64,000 bases of DNA from Plantactinospora soyae (GCF_014874095.1 NZ_JADBEB010000001.1:5022001-5086000); one strand, 5' to 3'; counted from the stretch's first letter, positions 35,887 to 45,355 are shown. Notes: generated from the sequence alone by a model not told the origin. Numbers and translations are program-made.

Positions 35887-36057
35887 TCACCGTTGACCGG
35901 CTCGACCGATCCGTACGTCCGGAGGGCGGTCGTCCGGCGGCTGGTGCGGGTACGATTGCCCTTCGTGGTCGGACGCGGGTGAGCTGCCCGTGACTGGCGC
36001 AGGACCGGGTCGACCGGCTACGGTCGGCTCATTCCCGGCGAGGTGTTGAGGAGGCCG

Positions 36058-38784
36058 GTGTCCCACGATGTCGCCCCTCCGGCGGAGGGTACGGTGCATC
36101 CCACCAACGATGCGGATGGTCCCGCTGACGGTGCGACCAGGGCCGATGGGGTTCAGACTCCGGCGAACGGGCCGAGCCGGCCCGGTGGCGCTCCGGCGTC
36201 GACGGACCGGACCACCACCACCGGAGCCGTGGAGCAGGCCGTCGACCGGAGTTCCGGATCGGGTGGTGCCGGCGGTGCTGCGGTCGGTTCCGCGTCAACC
36301 GGTGCCGGTCCCGCCGTCCCGGTCGCGAGCGCTGGCCTGGCCGGTTCCACCGCCGCTACCACGGTGGTCGGTGCCGGCCTCGGTGTCGTCGCCCCCGGTG
36401 TCGTCGCCGTCCCGCTCTCCGATCCCGTCGGCCGGCTCGTCGTCGACCCCGAGTCGGGTGCCGACGGCTCTCTCGCCGCCATGGCGGGCACCGGAGCCGT
36501 ACCGCCGACGTCGAGCTTCGCCCTGGCCAACGCGCCCACCGGGCGTCGGGTCCGGGCCCGGTTGGCGCGGTTCAACGCGCCCTGGCAGACCCCTCAGGTG
36601 AGTGAGGTGCTGGAGCCGCTCATCGCGACGCACCGCGCGTCCCACCCCAAGGCCGACGCGCGGCTGCTGCAACGCGCCTTCGACATGGCCGCCCGCTGGC
36701 ACTCCGGGCAGTACCGGAAGTCCGGCGATCCCTACATCACCCATCCGCTCGCGGTGGCCACGATCCTGGCGAACCTGGGCATGGACACCACCACTCTGGT
36801 CGCGGCACTGCTGCACGACACGATCGAGGACACCGACTACGGGCTCGACCAGATGAAGGTCGACTTCGGTCCCGAGGTGACCCTGCTGGTGGACGGCGTC
36901 ACCAAGCTCGACAAGGTGAAGCTGGGCGATGCCGCGAAGGCGGAGACGATCCGCAAGATGGTCGTGGCGATGGCCAAGGACCCACGGGTCCTGGTGATCA
37001 AGCTGGCCGACCGGCTGCACAACATGCGCACCCTGACCTTCCTGCCGCTGGCCAAGCGGGAGCAGAAGGCCAAGGAGACGCTGGAGATCCTGGCGCCGCT
37101 GGCGCACCGGCTCGGTATGAACACGATCAAGTGGGAGCTGGAGGACCTGGCCTTCGCCAACCTCTTCCCGAAGCGGTACGAGGAGATCAACCGGCTGATC
37201 GGCGAGCACCAGCCGCAGCGGGAGGCACTGCTCCGGCAGGTGACCCAGAAGGTGCAGGTCGACCTCAAGGCCGCCAAGATCAAGGCGGAGACCACCGGTC
37301 GACCCAAGCACCTCTACTCGATCTACCAGAAGATGATCGTCCGGGGTCGGGACTTCAACGACATCTACGACCTGGTCGGCGTACGCATCCTGGTCGACAC
37401 GGTGCGGGACTGCTACGCGGCGCTCGGGGTGATCCACGCGAACTGGCAGCCGGTACCGGGCCGGTTCAAGGACTACATCGCGATGCCGAAGTTCAACATG
37501 TACCAGTCGCTGCACACCACGGTCATCGGGCCGAGCGGCAAGCCGGTCGAGATGCAGATCCGGACGTACGCGATGCACCGGACGGCCGAGTTCGGCATCG
37601 CCGCGCACTGGAAGTACAAGGAGAAGAAGGGCGAGACGGTAGTCGGCCCGCCGGCCCACATCGACGAGATGACGTGGCTGCGGCAACTGCTGGACTGGCA
37701 GCGCGAGGCGGCAGATCCGAGCGAGTTCCTGGACGCGCTCCGCTTCGACCTCTCCAGCCAGGAGGTCTACGTCTTCACCCCCAAGGGTGACGTGATCCCG
37801 CTGCCGACCGCCTCGACCCCGGTGGACTTCGCCTACGCGGTGCACACCGAGGTCGGGCACAAGTGCATCGGTGCCCGGGTGAACGGCAAGCTGGTGCCGC
37901 TGGAGTCGACGCTGTCCAACGGCGACGTGATCGAGATCTTCACGTCGAAGTCCGACACCGCCGGCCCGACCCAGGACTGGCTGGGCTTCGTCAAGAGCCC
38001 CCGGGCCCGGACGAAGATCCGGCAGTACTTCAACAAGGAACGCCGCGAGGAGGCGATCGAGGCCGGCAAGGACTCGATCGTCAAGGCGATGCGCAAGCAG
38101 GGTATGCCGTTGCAGCGGATGCTGACCTCGGACAACCTGATGACCATCGCCCGGGACCTGCACCTGGCCGATGTCGCCTCGCTCTACGCGGCGGTCGGCG
38201 ACAGCCAGGTCTCCGCCCAGTCGGTGGTCCAGCGCCTGATGGCCGGGTACGGCGGCGAGGAGGGTGCCGCCGAGGACCTCGCCGAGACGGCCGTCGCCAC
38301 CCGCCCGCCGCGCCGCAGCGGTGGCACCAGCGACCCGGGCGTGGTGGTCCGGGGCGTCAGCGACGTGTGGATCAAGCTCGCCCGCTGCTGTACACCGGTA
38401 CCGCCGGACAGCGTGTTCGGCTTCGTGACCCGGTCCGGCGGGGTGAGCGTGCACCGCGACGACTGCGCGAACGCCGAGGACCTCAAGGCGCAGACCGAGC
38501 GGGTCGTCGAGGTGAGCTGGCGGCTCACCTCCGCGTCGACGTTCCTGGTGGCGATCCAGGTCGAGGCGCTCGACCGACACAAGTTGCTGGCGGACGTCAC
38601 CCGGGTGCTCTCCGACGAGCGAGTCAACATCCTGTCCGCCACGGTCACCACCACCCGGGACCGGGTCGCGGTGAGCCGGTTCAGCTTCGAGATGGCCGAC
38701 CCGAAGCACCTGGGTCACCTGCTCGCCGCGGTACGCAAGGTGGACGGCGTCTTCGACGCCTACCGGGTCACCTCGGGCGCCTGA
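36058..38784 (+). CDS. rel: Bifunctional (p)ppGpp synthetase/hydrolase
   Basis: Rel protein of 908 residues. The order is an Ala/Gly/Thr-rich extension (1-170), HD hydrolase (LLHDTIEDT near residue 252), synthetase ([18 protein letters not shown] near 468), TGS (from about 565), a Cys-containing conserved domain ([10 protein letters not shown]) and a C-terminal ACT (from about 825). The RFKD motif is the RxKD form found in bifunctional enzymes. The GTG at 36058 follows GAGGAGGCCG. The family is usually 720-850 residues; the extra length is in the N-terminal tail. Confidence 0.95.
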   Translation: MSHDVAPPAEGTVHPTNDADGPADGATRADGVQTPANGPSRPGGAPASTDRTTTTGAVEQAVDRSSGSGGAGGAAVGSASTGAGPAVPVASAGLAGSTAATTVVGAGLGVVAPGVVAVPLSDPVGRLVVDPESGADGSLAAMAGTGAVPPTSSFALANAPTGRRVRARLARFNAPWQTPQVSEVLEPLIATHRASHPKADARLLQRAFDMAARWHSGQYRKSGDPYITHPLAVATILANLGMDTTTLVAALLHDTIEDTDYGLDQMKVDFGPEVTLLVDGVTKLDKVKLGDAAKAETIRKMVVAMAKDPRVLVIKLADRLHNMRTLTFLPLAKREQKAKETLEILAPLAHRLGMNTIKWELEDLAFANLFPKRYEEINRLIGEHQPQREALLRQVTQKVQVDLKAAKIKAETTGRPKHLYSIYQKMIVRGRDFNDIYDLVGVRILVDTVRDCYAALGVIHANWQPVPGRFKDYIAMPKFNMYQSLHTTVIGPSGKPVEMQIRTYAMHRTAEFGIAAHWKYKEKKGETVVGPPAHIDEMTWLRQLLDWQREAADPSEFLDALRFDLSSQEVYVFTPKGDVIPLPTASTPVDFAYAVHTEVGHKCIGARVNGKLVPLESTLSNGDVIEIFTSKSDTAGPTQDWLGFVKSPRARTKIRQYFNKERREEAIEAGKDSIVKAMRKQGMPLQRMLTSDNLMTIARDLHLADVASLYAAVGDSQVSAQSVVQRLMAGYGGEEGAAEDLAETAVATRPPRRSGGTSDPGVVVRGVSDVWIKLARCCTPVPPDSVFGFVTRSGGVSVHRDDCANAEDLKAQTERVVEVSWRLTSASTFLVAIQVEALDRHKLLADVTRVLSDERVNILSATVTTTRDRVAVSRFSFEMADPKHLGHLLAAVRKVDGVFDAYRVTSGA

Positions 38785-38850
38785 CCGAACCGCTCGTCAG
38801 GCGCCACACACCAGCCGGCGAGCGTCTCGCCCGCCTCCGGACCGGAAACG

Positions 38851-38892
38851 ACGGCGCCGCGCCACCCCTGGACGGGGGCGGCGCGGCGCCGT
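38851..38892. terminator. Bidirectional terminator-like hairpin between rel and the cyclophilin gene
   Basis: A perfect 13-bp outer stem ACGGCGCCGCGCC/GGCGCGGCGCCGT encloses an inner CCCC/GGGG stem. It lies between convergent stop codons at 38784 and 38910. Confidence 0.7.
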
Positions 38893-38909
38893 GTCGTTGC
38901 GGTGTGGGG

Positions 38910-39737
38910 TCAGCCGACCGGGGCGCTCATGGTCAGCGACTTGATCAGTACTTCCTTCTTCGGGTGGCCGCCGCCGGCCTGCTGGGCGAAGGCACCGTCG
39001 TCACCGGCCGCGCCGACCTGTGCGACCAGGTCCAGGCCACCGGTGACCGTACCGAGCACCGTGTACGAGGCGGGCAGCTGCGAGTCGCCGTACACGATGA
39101 AGAACTGGCTGCCGGTGGTGCCCGGCTGACCGGAGTTCGCCATCGCGATCACACCCGCCGGGTACGGCGGGCGCTTGTCCGTCGGCAGGTTCTCCTCGGC
39201 GAACCGGTACGTCGGACCGCCGGTGCCGTCGGTCTCCTTCCAGGCGGTGCCGGTGACGCTCGGGTCGCCGCACTGCAGCACCTGGAGCCCCTGGGTGACC
39301 AGCCGGTGGCACTTGGTGTTGTCGAAGAACTTCTTGTCGGCGAGGTGGGTGAAGCTGGCCGCAGTGCACGGCACGTTGCCCAGGGTCAGCTTCGCGGTGA
39401 TCGGCCCCAGGCCGGTGTCGATCGTCATCGTCTGGCTGCCGGTGTTCTTCGCCGAGGTCGGCGGCAACCCGACGTCCTTGGTCGCCGCGTTGCGCTGTTC
39501 GGCCGGGATCTCGGTCCAGGCGCAGGTCGCGCCGCCGGCCTGGTTCGTGGTGTCCTTGTCGTCTCCCAGGCTCACCACCAGCCACACGGTGCCCGCGACC
39601 ACCAGCAGCAGCGCCACCCCCGCCCCGATGCTGGCCTGCAGTTGACGGCGCTTGCGGGCCGCGGTGGCCCGCTCGGCCATCTCCCGCTCCAGCTTTGCCC
39701 GCGCGGCGGCGCGTTGCCGCTCTCTGGTGGTCGTCAC
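38910..39737 (-). CDS. Membrane-anchored cyclophilin-type peptidylprolyl isomerase
   Basis: Protein of 275 residues. A basic cytoplasmic N-terminus and one span (SIGAGVALLLVVAGTVWLVV) are followed by an extracytoplasmic cyclophilin domain. The catalytic Arg is present in TKCHRLVTQG and the Gln in GSQFFIVYGD, so isomerase activity is likely. AGGAGGAGCCACC precedes the GTG at 39737. A paralogue follows the same layout upstream. The position between rel and hisS is conserved in actinobacteria. Confidence 0.9.
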   Translation of the reverse strand: MTTTRERQRAAARAKLEREMAERATAARKRRQLQASIGAGVALLLVVAGTVWLVVSLGDDKDTTNQAGGATCAWTEIPAEQRNAATKDVGLPPTSAKNTGSQTMTIDTGLGPITAKLTLGNVPCTAASFTHLADKKFFDNTKCHRLVTQGLQVLQCGDPSVTGTAWKETDGTGGPTYRFAEENLPTDKRPPYPAGVIAMANSGQPGTTGSQFFIVYGDSQLPASYTVLGTVTGGLDLVAQVGAAGDDGAFAQQAGGGHPKKEVLIKSLTMSAPVG

Positions 39738-39803
39738 GGTGGCTCCTCCTGGACTATGTACAGCGCGGCTCCGTCCGCGGCTGCGGGTGTTGTGCTCTGG
39801 GTG

Positions 39804-40763
39804 CTACGGCTGTCCGGCGACCGTCGGACTGCCCGAGGGGGCCGCCGACGGCGTTGCGGCCGACGGCACCGCCGTCGGGTCGCCCGACGCCGGCTCACCC
39901 ACGGTGAGGCTCTGGATCACCACGTCGGTCTTCGGCTTGGTCAGCTCGCCAGAACCATTGTCCATGGTTTCCGCGGCGCCGACCTTCTTGATCACGTCGA
40001 GTCCGGCGGTCACCTTGCCGATGACCGGGTACCGGGGCTCGGCCGTGGTGAAGTCCTTGAAGAAGATCAGGAACTGGCTGCCGTTCGCGCCGGGCGGGTT
40101 TCCGATCAACGCGACCGTGCCGGCGGGGTATTGCGGTGCCGTCCCGGGGGGCGCGCTGGCCGAGGGGCTGGCGGACGCGTCCGTGGCCGGGGTGGCGCTC
40201 GTGGACGGGGTCGCCGAGGGGTCCGGCGCGGGCGCGTTGGGGACGTTCTCGCTAAAGAAGGTGTACGCCGGACCACCCTGCCCGGTGCCGGTCGGGTCGC
40301 CGCAGCGGACCGCCCCCTCGGCGGTGATCTCGTGGCACTTGGTGTTGTCGAAGAACGCCTTGCCGGCCAGGTGGGCGAAGCTGGCGCCGGCGCAGGGCGC
40401 GGCGACCAGGTCCAGGTCCACGGTCACCGGGGCACCCTGGTTGGTCGTGATCGTCATCGGCTGGGTGCCGGTGGTGGGCGGGTTGGTGGTGGGTGGAACG
40501 CCGACGTCCTTGAGGCTCGTGTTGGCCTGGGCGTCCTGCGAACTCCAGGTGCACACCTCCGAGGTGGCGGTGTCGTCCGTGGGCTCGTTGTCGAACCCGC
40601 CGAGCGCCCAGAACGACCCGAGCACGATCAGCAGCAGCGCGACGGCGGAGCCGATCCCGGCCCGGACCTGCCGCTTGCGCCGGGCGGAAGCCGCCCGCCG
40701 GGCCATCTGCCGGTCGAGCTTGGCCCGCGCCAGTTTGCGCTGCCGGTCCCTGCTGGAAGCCAC
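39804..40763 (-). CDS. Second membrane-anchored cyclophilin paralogue, catalytic Arg replaced
   Basis: Protein of 319 residues from GTG 40763 (GGGGAG upstream; an ATG six codons earlier is possible). Layout as in its neighbour: basic N-terminus, one span (VALLLIVLGSFWALGG), cyclophilin domain. The catalytic Arg position reads TKCHEITAEG, so Arg is Glu, while the Gln in GSQFLIFF remains. A Pro/Ala/Ser/Thr-rich insert of about 35 residues interrupts the domain before YPAGTVALI. A tandem duplication followed by loss of catalysis or a chaperone role is plausible. Confidence 0.88.
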   Translation of the reverse strand: MASSRDRQRKLARAKLDRQMARRAASARRKRQVRAGIGSAVALLLIVLGSFWALGGFDNEPTDDTATSEVCTWSSQDAQANTSLKDVGVPPTTNPPTTGTQPMTITTNQGAPVTVDLDLVAAPCAGASFAHLAGKAFFDNTKCHEITAEGAVRCGDPTGTGQGGPAYTFFSENVPNAPAPDPSATPSTSATPATDASASPSASAPPGTAPQYPAGTVALIGNPPGANGSQFLIFFKDFTTAEPRYPVIGKVTAGLDVIKKVGAAETMDNGSGELTKPKTDVVIQSLTVGEPASGDPTAVPSAATPSAAPSGSPTVAGQP

Positions 40764-40781
40764 CCGCGCTCCCCTTTCCAT

Positions 40782-41127
40782 GTGCCCCTGGTCGTCGTCT
40801 TACTCTGGTTGTCGTGCTCCGGGCGTCGTGGCCCACGGCGGGTTCCACCGCCCCGGCGTCAAGTGCGCCACGCCACACGCCCGCCAGAGTGTACGGGTAC
40901 CCGCTGGGAAAGTGTTGTACGAGGTCACTCCGAAGCCATCGGAGATTATCACTGTGTCTCCTGATCTGCCCCGGGCTGCCCCGCAGCGGTCCGTCTCGGG
41001 CCGATCCAGCCCCCAAGTCCGGACCGCGCCAGGGCGTCGGTGTGGGGGTGCTGGTGTGGGGCGCGTCGGCCGGCCGGTCGCCCGATAGGGTTGGCCGGAG
41101 CCAACCGTCGAGTGGGAGGGAGCGGAC
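40782..41127. other. Divergent intergenic region, no gene seen
   Basis: This 345-bp region separates the second cyclophilin from the metallohydrolase. It has a CTCCGA-N5-TCGGAG hairpin at 40928-40944 next to an AT-richer stretch (GATTATCACTGTG). That is a likely site for promoters or a regulator, but I cannot assign one. The ribosome site GGGAGGGAGC for the metallohydrolase lies at its right end. Confidence 0.4.
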
Positions 41128-41883
41128 GTGCTCCTCGCCGGCTTTCCCGCGGACGCCTTCGGCACCAACTGTTATGTGGTGGCGACCGCGCCGGGGGAAC
41201 AGTGTGTCGTCGTCGACCCCGGCATCGGGGTACTGGATCGCCTCGACGCCCTGCTGGCGGAGCATCGGCTGCAGCCGGCCGCCGTCCTGTTGACCCATGG
41301 TCATCTCGACCACACCTTCTCGGTCGCGCCCGTCTGCGGCGCCCGGGGGATCACCGCGTACGTCCATCCGAGCGACCGGGAACTGCTCGCCGATCCGGCC
41401 AAGGCGCTCTCGATGGACCTGACCCAGCTCTTCGGCGGTCGGCTGCCGTACACCGAGCCGGAGGACGTGGCCGAACTGACCGACGGGGCCACCCTGGCGC
41501 TGGCCGGGTTGGAGATCACCGTCGACCACGCGCCGGGCCATACCGGCGGGTCGGTGCTGTTCCGGCTGCCGGGCGCGGGCTCGGCTCTCCGGTCCGACCT
41601 GTCCCTTCCGCCGGGCGCGGACTGGGCGGCGGAGCAGATCTGTCTCTCCGGCGACGTGCTGTTCGCCGGGTCGATCGGCCGCACCGACCTGCCGGGTGGC
41701 AGCCTGCCGACCATGGTGACGAGCCTGCGGGAAAAGATCCTTCCGCTCGCCGACGACACCGTCGTGCTGCCCGGCCACGGCCCCACGACCACCATCGGCC
41801 GTGAGCGGGCGAGCAACCCGTACCTGATCGAGGTCGCGGACCTAGACGGGCCGCACCGGGTCGCGCCCACCCGAGGCTGGTAA
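41128..41883 (+). CDS. MBL-fold metallohydrolase (glyoxalase II-like)
   Basis: Protein of 251 residues. The metal-binding motif is THGHLDH, with further ligands in APGHTGGS, the Asp of LSGDVLFAGS and the His of VLPGHGPTT. The fold matches glyoxalase II-like hydrolases, which cleave thioesters such as S-lactoyl derivatives, but the substrate is unknown. GTG start after GGGAGGGAGCGGAC. It lies 40 bp before hisS, the conserved actinobacterial order. Confidence 0.9.
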   Translation: MLLAGFPADAFGTNCYVVATAPGEQCVVVDPGIGVLDRLDALLAEHRLQPAAVLLTHGHLDHTFSVAPVCGARGITAYVHPSDRELLADPAKALSMDLTQLFGGRLPYTEPEDVAELTDGATLALAGLEITVDHAPGHTGGSVLFRLPGAGSALRSDLSLPPGADWAAEQICLSGDVLFAGSIGRTDLPGGSLPTMVTSLREKILPLADDTVVLPGHGPTTTIGRERASNPYLIEVADLDGPHRVAPTRGW

Positions 41884-41923
41884 TTCCGCTCGCGCGTCTC
41901 GCGCGAGATCCGACAGGAGCATC

Positions 41924-43270
41924 ATGAGCAAGCCAACCCCGATCTCCGGCTTCCCCGAGTGGGCGCCGCCCCAGCGGATGATCGAGCAGTACGTCGTCGA
42001 CCGGATCCGGAACACCTTCGAGCTGTACGGCTTCGCCCCGCTGGAGACCCGCGCGGTGGAGCCGTTGGACCAACTCCTGCGCAAGGGGGAGACCTCGAAG
42101 GAGGTCTACCTGATCAGCCGGCTCCAGGAGGAGGGTGCGCCGCCCTCCGGTGAGGGCGCCCTGGGCCTGCACTTCGACCTGACCGTGCCGTTCGCCCGGT
42201 ACGTGCTGGAGAACGCCGGCCGGTTGCAGTTCCCGTTCCGGCGCTACCAGATCCAGAAGGTCTGGCGGGGCGAGCGCCCGCAGGAGGGGCGCTACCGGGA
42301 GTTCCTCCAGGCCGACATCGACATCGTGGACCGGGACACCCTGTCGTCGCACCACGAGGCGGAGATCCCGCTGGTGCTCGGCGACGCGCTCGGCGGCCTG
42401 CCGCTGGGCGGTTCCGACGGCCGGCTGCCGATCCTGGTCCAGGTGAACAACCGCAAGATCCTGGAGGGCTTCTACCGGGGGCTCGGGCTGGCCGACCCGC
42501 TGGCGGCGCTGCGTGCCGTCGACCGGCTCGACCGGATCGGCCCGGACCGGGTGGCGGCGCTGCTGGCCGAGACCGCCGGGGCGACCGAGGCGCAGGCCAA
42601 GGCGTGCCTGGCGCTGGCCGAGATCGCCGCGCCGGACCCGTCGTTCGCCGAGGCGGTCCAGGCGTTGGGGGTGACCGATCCGCTGCTGGACGAGGGCCTG
42701 GCCGAGCTGGTGGCGGTGATGGAGAACGCCGTCGCGCACGCCCCCGGGCTCTGCGTCGCCGACCTGCGGATCGCCCGGGGTCTGGACTACTACACCGGCA
42801 CCGTCTACGAGACCCAGCTGCGCGGGTACGAGCGCTTCGGGTCGGTCAGCTCCGGTGGCCGGTACGACAACCTCGCCAGCGACGGCAACGCCCGGTTCCC
42901 CGGAGTGGGCATCTCGATCGGGGTGACCCGGCTGCTCGGGCTGCTGTTCGGGGCGGGCGCACTGTCGATCTCCCGGAGCGTGCCGACCTGTGTGCTGGTG
43001 GCGCTGGCGGACGAGGAGCGCCGACCGGAGAGCAACCGGATCGCCGACGCGCTGCGCCGACGGGGCATTCCGACCGAGGTGTCGCCGTCGGCGGCGAAGT
43101 ACGGCAAGCAGATCCGGTACGCAGAGCGGCGCGGCATCCCGTACGTCTGGTTCCCCGGGGTGGACGGGATCGGTGACGAGGTGAAGGACATCCGCTCGGG
43201 TGAGCAGGTGGGGGCGGTACCGGAGGTCTGGCAGCCGCCGGCGGCGGACCTCCGACCGACCATCGCCTGA
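41924..43270 (+). CDS. hisS: Histidyl-tRNA synthetase
   Basis: Class II synthetase of 448 residues that charges tRNA-His. Motif 2 lies in FRRYQIQKVWRGERPQEGRYREFLQADID. The histidine-binding motif is GLDYYTGTVYE, motif 3 is GVGISIGVTRLLG, and an anticodon-binding domain closes the protein. The length is typical. ATG start with GACAGGAGCATC as ribosome site. Confidence 0.96.
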   Translation: MSKPTPISGFPEWAPPQRMIEQYVVDRIRNTFELYGFAPLETRAVEPLDQLLRKGETSKEVYLISRLQEEGAPPSGEGALGLHFDLTVPFARYVLENAGRLQFPFRRYQIQKVWRGERPQEGRYREFLQADIDIVDRDTLSSHHEAEIPLVLGDALGGLPLGGSDGRLPILVQVNNRKILEGFYRGLGLADPLAALRAVDRLDRIGPDRVAALLAETAGATEAQAKACLALAEIAAPDPSFAEAVQALGVTDPLLDEGLAELVAVMENAVAHAPGLCVADLRIARGLDYYTGTVYETQLRGYERFGSVSSGGRYDNLASDGNARFPGVGISIGVTRLLGLLFGAGALSISRSVPTCVLVALADEERRPESNRIADALRRRGIPTEVSPSAAKYGKQIRYAERRGIPYVWFPGVDGIGDEVKDIRSGEQVGAVPEVWQPPAADLRPTIA

Positions 43271-43298
43271 TCTTGGCTGGCGGGGGTGCCGGTCGTGA

Positions 43299-43329
43299 CC
43301 TACGCTTGCGTAAGTTACGCCACCGTAGG
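43299..43329. promoter_or_regulatory. 31-bp double dyad, probable operator of the desaturase gene
   Basis: Two nested perfect inverted repeats share one centre (43314): CCTACG-N3-GCGTAA-N-TTACGC-N3-CGTAGG. All 12 arm pairs match. The site ends eight bases before the GTG of the desaturase, so a bound protein would block transcription or translation start. The form suits a TetR/FadR-type regulator of fatty-acid metabolism, which is not encoded nearby. Confidence 0.7.
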
Positions 43330-43337
43330 GAGAGTTC

Positions 43338-44285
43338 GTGACCATCACCCCCGCCACCCCGCTCAGCCAGGTCGCCCTGCTCACCGAGCTGGAACCGGTC
43401 GTCGCGAGTAACCTCGACCGGCATCTCCAGATCGCCAAGGAGTGGTTCCCGCACGAGTACGTCCCGTGGAGCGAGGGACGGACCTACGACGGGATTCTGG
43501 CCGGGGAGCCGTGGACACCGGAGGACACCCGGATTCCCGAGGTGGCCCGTACCGCCCTGGTGGTCAACCTGCTCACCGAGGACAACCTGCCGTCGTACCA
43601 CCACGAGATCGCGACGCTCTTCGGCCGGGACGGCGCCTGGGGGACCTGGGTGCACCGGTGGACCGCCGAGGAGGGTCGGCACGGTACGGCGATCCGGGAC
43701 TACCTCACCGTGACCCGGGCCGTCGACCCGGTGGCGCTGGAACGGGCCCGGATGGTGCACATGTCCGCCGGCTACAGCAACGTGCACGACGACGAGGTGC
43801 TGCACTCCCTGGCGTACGTGTCGTTCCAGGAGCTGGCGACCCGGATCTCACACCGCAACACCGGCCGGGCCACCGGCGACCCCCGGTGCGAGCAGTTGCT
43901 GGCCCGGGTGGCCGCCGACGAGAACCTGCACATGGTCTTCTACCGCAACCTGCTCGCCGCCGCCTTCGAACTGGCGCCCAGCCAGGCGATGCGGGCGGTG
44001 GCCGACGTCGTCTCCGACTTCCAGATGCCGGGCAACGGCATCGACGGCTTCGCCCGCAAGTCGGTGGCGATGGCCCTGGCCGGGATCTACGACCTCCGCC
44101 AGCACCGCGACGAGGTGCTGATGCCGGTGCTGCGGCAGTGGAACGTCTGGGACGTTCCCCGCCTGGACGCCGACGGCGAGCTGGCCCGCGAGCAGTTGGC
44201 GGCCCAGCTCGCCGAGCTGGAGCAGGCGGCGTCCCGGTTCGAGGAGAAGCGGGACGCCCGCCAGGCCCGACTCGACGCCCGCTAG
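43338..44285 (+). CDS. Acyl-ACP desaturase (soluble diiron type)
   Basis: Protein of 315 residues related to plant stearoyl-ACP desaturase and mycobacterial DesA1/DesA2. The diiron ligands appear in order: Glu in TEDNLPSYHHE, E-x-x-H in TAEEGRHGTA, Glu in SFQELATRISH, and E-x-x-H in ADENLHMVFY. It would introduce a double bond into acyl-ACP using O2 and reduced ferredoxin. The GTG at 43338 follows GGGAGAGTTC. Its stop shares the bases CTAG with the convergent VOC gene stop. Confidence 0.93.
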   Translation: MTITPATPLSQVALLTELEPVVASNLDRHLQIAKEWFPHEYVPWSEGRTYDGILAGEPWTPEDTRIPEVARTALVVNLLTEDNLPSYHHEIATLFGRDGAWGTWVHRWTAEEGRHGTAIRDYLTVTRAVDPVALERARMVHMSAGYSNVHDDEVLHSLAYVSFQELATRISHRNTGRATGDPRCEQLLARVAADENLHMVFYRNLLAAAFELAPSQAMRAVADVVSDFQMPGNGIDGFARKSVAMALAGIYDLRQHRDEVLMPVLRQWNVWDVPRLDADGELAREQLAAQLAELEQAASRFEEKRDARQARLDAR

Positions 44286-44731
44286 GCCGAAGGCGACACG
44301 CAGAACTCGTTGCCCTCGGGGTCGGCGAGCGTCACCCAGCTGAACGGCCCCTGCCGGCCGTTGTGCAGGAACTTCGCGCCCCGCGCGGTGAGCTTCCCGA
44401 CCACCTCGTCGACGTCGTCGGTACCGACCCGGACGTCGAGGTGCATCCGGTTCTTGACCGTCTTCTCCTCCGGCACGAGCTGGAACAGCACCCGGGGCGC
44501 CCGCTCCGGACCGTCCGGGTGGCGGATCGCCGCGCCCTCCTTCCAGACCAGCACCCCGTTGTACGTCCTGGTCTGGCTCTCGGTGGCATGCCCCTCGTCG
44601 ATCATGCGGCGGATGAACGCCTCGTCCGAGGGCTCCACCTGCCAACCGAGCGTCTCGGCCCACCAGTCGGCGAGCACGTGCGGGTCGGCGGAGTCCTGCG
44701 TCACCTGGAAGTCGTAAGCCATCGTGTTCAT
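44282..44731 (-). CDS. VOC family (glyoxalase/bleomycin-resistance fold) protein
   Basis: Protein of 149 residues with two beta-alpha-beta-beta-beta units: DFQVTQDSADPHVLADWWAETLGW and MHLDVRVGTDDVDEVVGKLTARGAKFL, ending FSWVTLADPEGNEFCVSPS. A metal-dependent enzyme or a binding protein is possible; no substrate can be assigned. The start overlaps the DinB stop by four bases, so both are made from one mRNA. The stop overlaps that of the desaturase on the other strand. Confidence 0.88.
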   Translation of the reverse strand: MNTMAYDFQVTQDSADPHVLADWWAETLGWQVEPSDEAFIRRMIDEGHATESQTRTYNGVLVWKEGAAIRHPDGPERAPRVLFQLVPEEKTVKNRMHLDVRVGTDDVDEVVGKLTARGAKFLHNGRQGPFSWVTLADPEGNEFCVSPSA

Positions 44732-45294
44732 CCTCGATTCTGACGGTGCTGATAAAGGTCACGGAGCAGGGAGATCTCCGCTCCGTGGTGGATCGTCTCC
44801 CGGTTGATGTGCAGCACCAGCGCCGCCATCGGCAGGTCGCCGTACGGCCCCTCGGCCGGTCCGCACGGGCGGGCCAGCCCGGCCGCGTCGAGTCCGCGTA
44901 CCCCGGCCAGCCAGGTCGCGTACGCCTCGTCGAGCTGTCGCAGCGCCTCGGCCGCGGTGCCGGCGTAGTCGAAACTGTCGTGCTCGGCCGGTGGCCCGCC
45001 GAAGTGGGCCGCGCTGCGCCGGCCGAGGACGCCGACGATGACGTGCCCGAGGCGCCAGGCGATCGTGGTGACCGGTGCCGGACTCGGCTCCGGCCGGCCG
45101 TATTCCATGACGTACGCCCCGGAGCCGTGCGCGAGGTCGGCCGGGGCATCCGCCCGGGGCCGTACGTTCCAGCAGTTCGGAACCGGTTCCCAGAAGTACT
45201 CGTCGTCGGTGAGTCCGTGCAGTCGCGGCCGTAACTGGTGTTGCCAGTGCCAGTCCAGCTGGTCGACCAGTTGAGCGTTCCAGTCGATGCTCAT
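44728..45294 (-). CDS. DinB family protein
   Basis: Protein of 188 residues with the four-helix DinB/YfiT fold. The putative metal-binding histidines are in WRLGHVIVGVLG and HINRETIHHGAEI. Relatives include thiol-dependent S-transferases that use mycothiol or bacillithiol, so a role in detoxification is reasonable. First gene of a two-gene operon with the VOC gene. Divergent from a WYL regulator across a 25-bp dyad. Confidence 0.87.
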   Translation of the reverse strand: MSIDWNAQLVDQLDWHWQHQLRPRLHGLTDDEYFWEPVPNCWNVRPRADAPADLAHGSGAYVMEYGRPEPSPAPVTTIAWRLGHVIVGVLGRRSAAHFGGPPAEHDSFDYAGTAAEALRQLDEAYATWLAGVRGLDAAGLARPCGPAEGPYGDLPMAALVLHINRETIHHGAEISLLRDLYQHRQNRG

Positions 45295-45312
45295 GCTGGC
45301 AGGCTAGCGCCA

Positions 45313-45337
45313 ATTGCGGACAGTCCCGGTCCGCAAT
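45313..45337. promoter_or_regulatory. 25-bp dyad between dinB and the WYL regulator
   Basis: ATTGCGGAC-N7-GTCCGCAAT is a perfect 9-bp inverted repeat in the 61-bp gap between two divergent starts (45294 and 45356). A dimeric regulator bound here would control both directions. The adjacent WYL protein is the obvious candidate. Confidence 0.7.
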
Positions 45338-45355
45338 GCCTGGCAGACTCGTTGC

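Noticed and set aside
37863-40964. A 1033-codon plus-strand frame across the end of rel and both cyclophilin genes
   Set aside because: Shadow frame over genes with intact active-site motifs on both strands.
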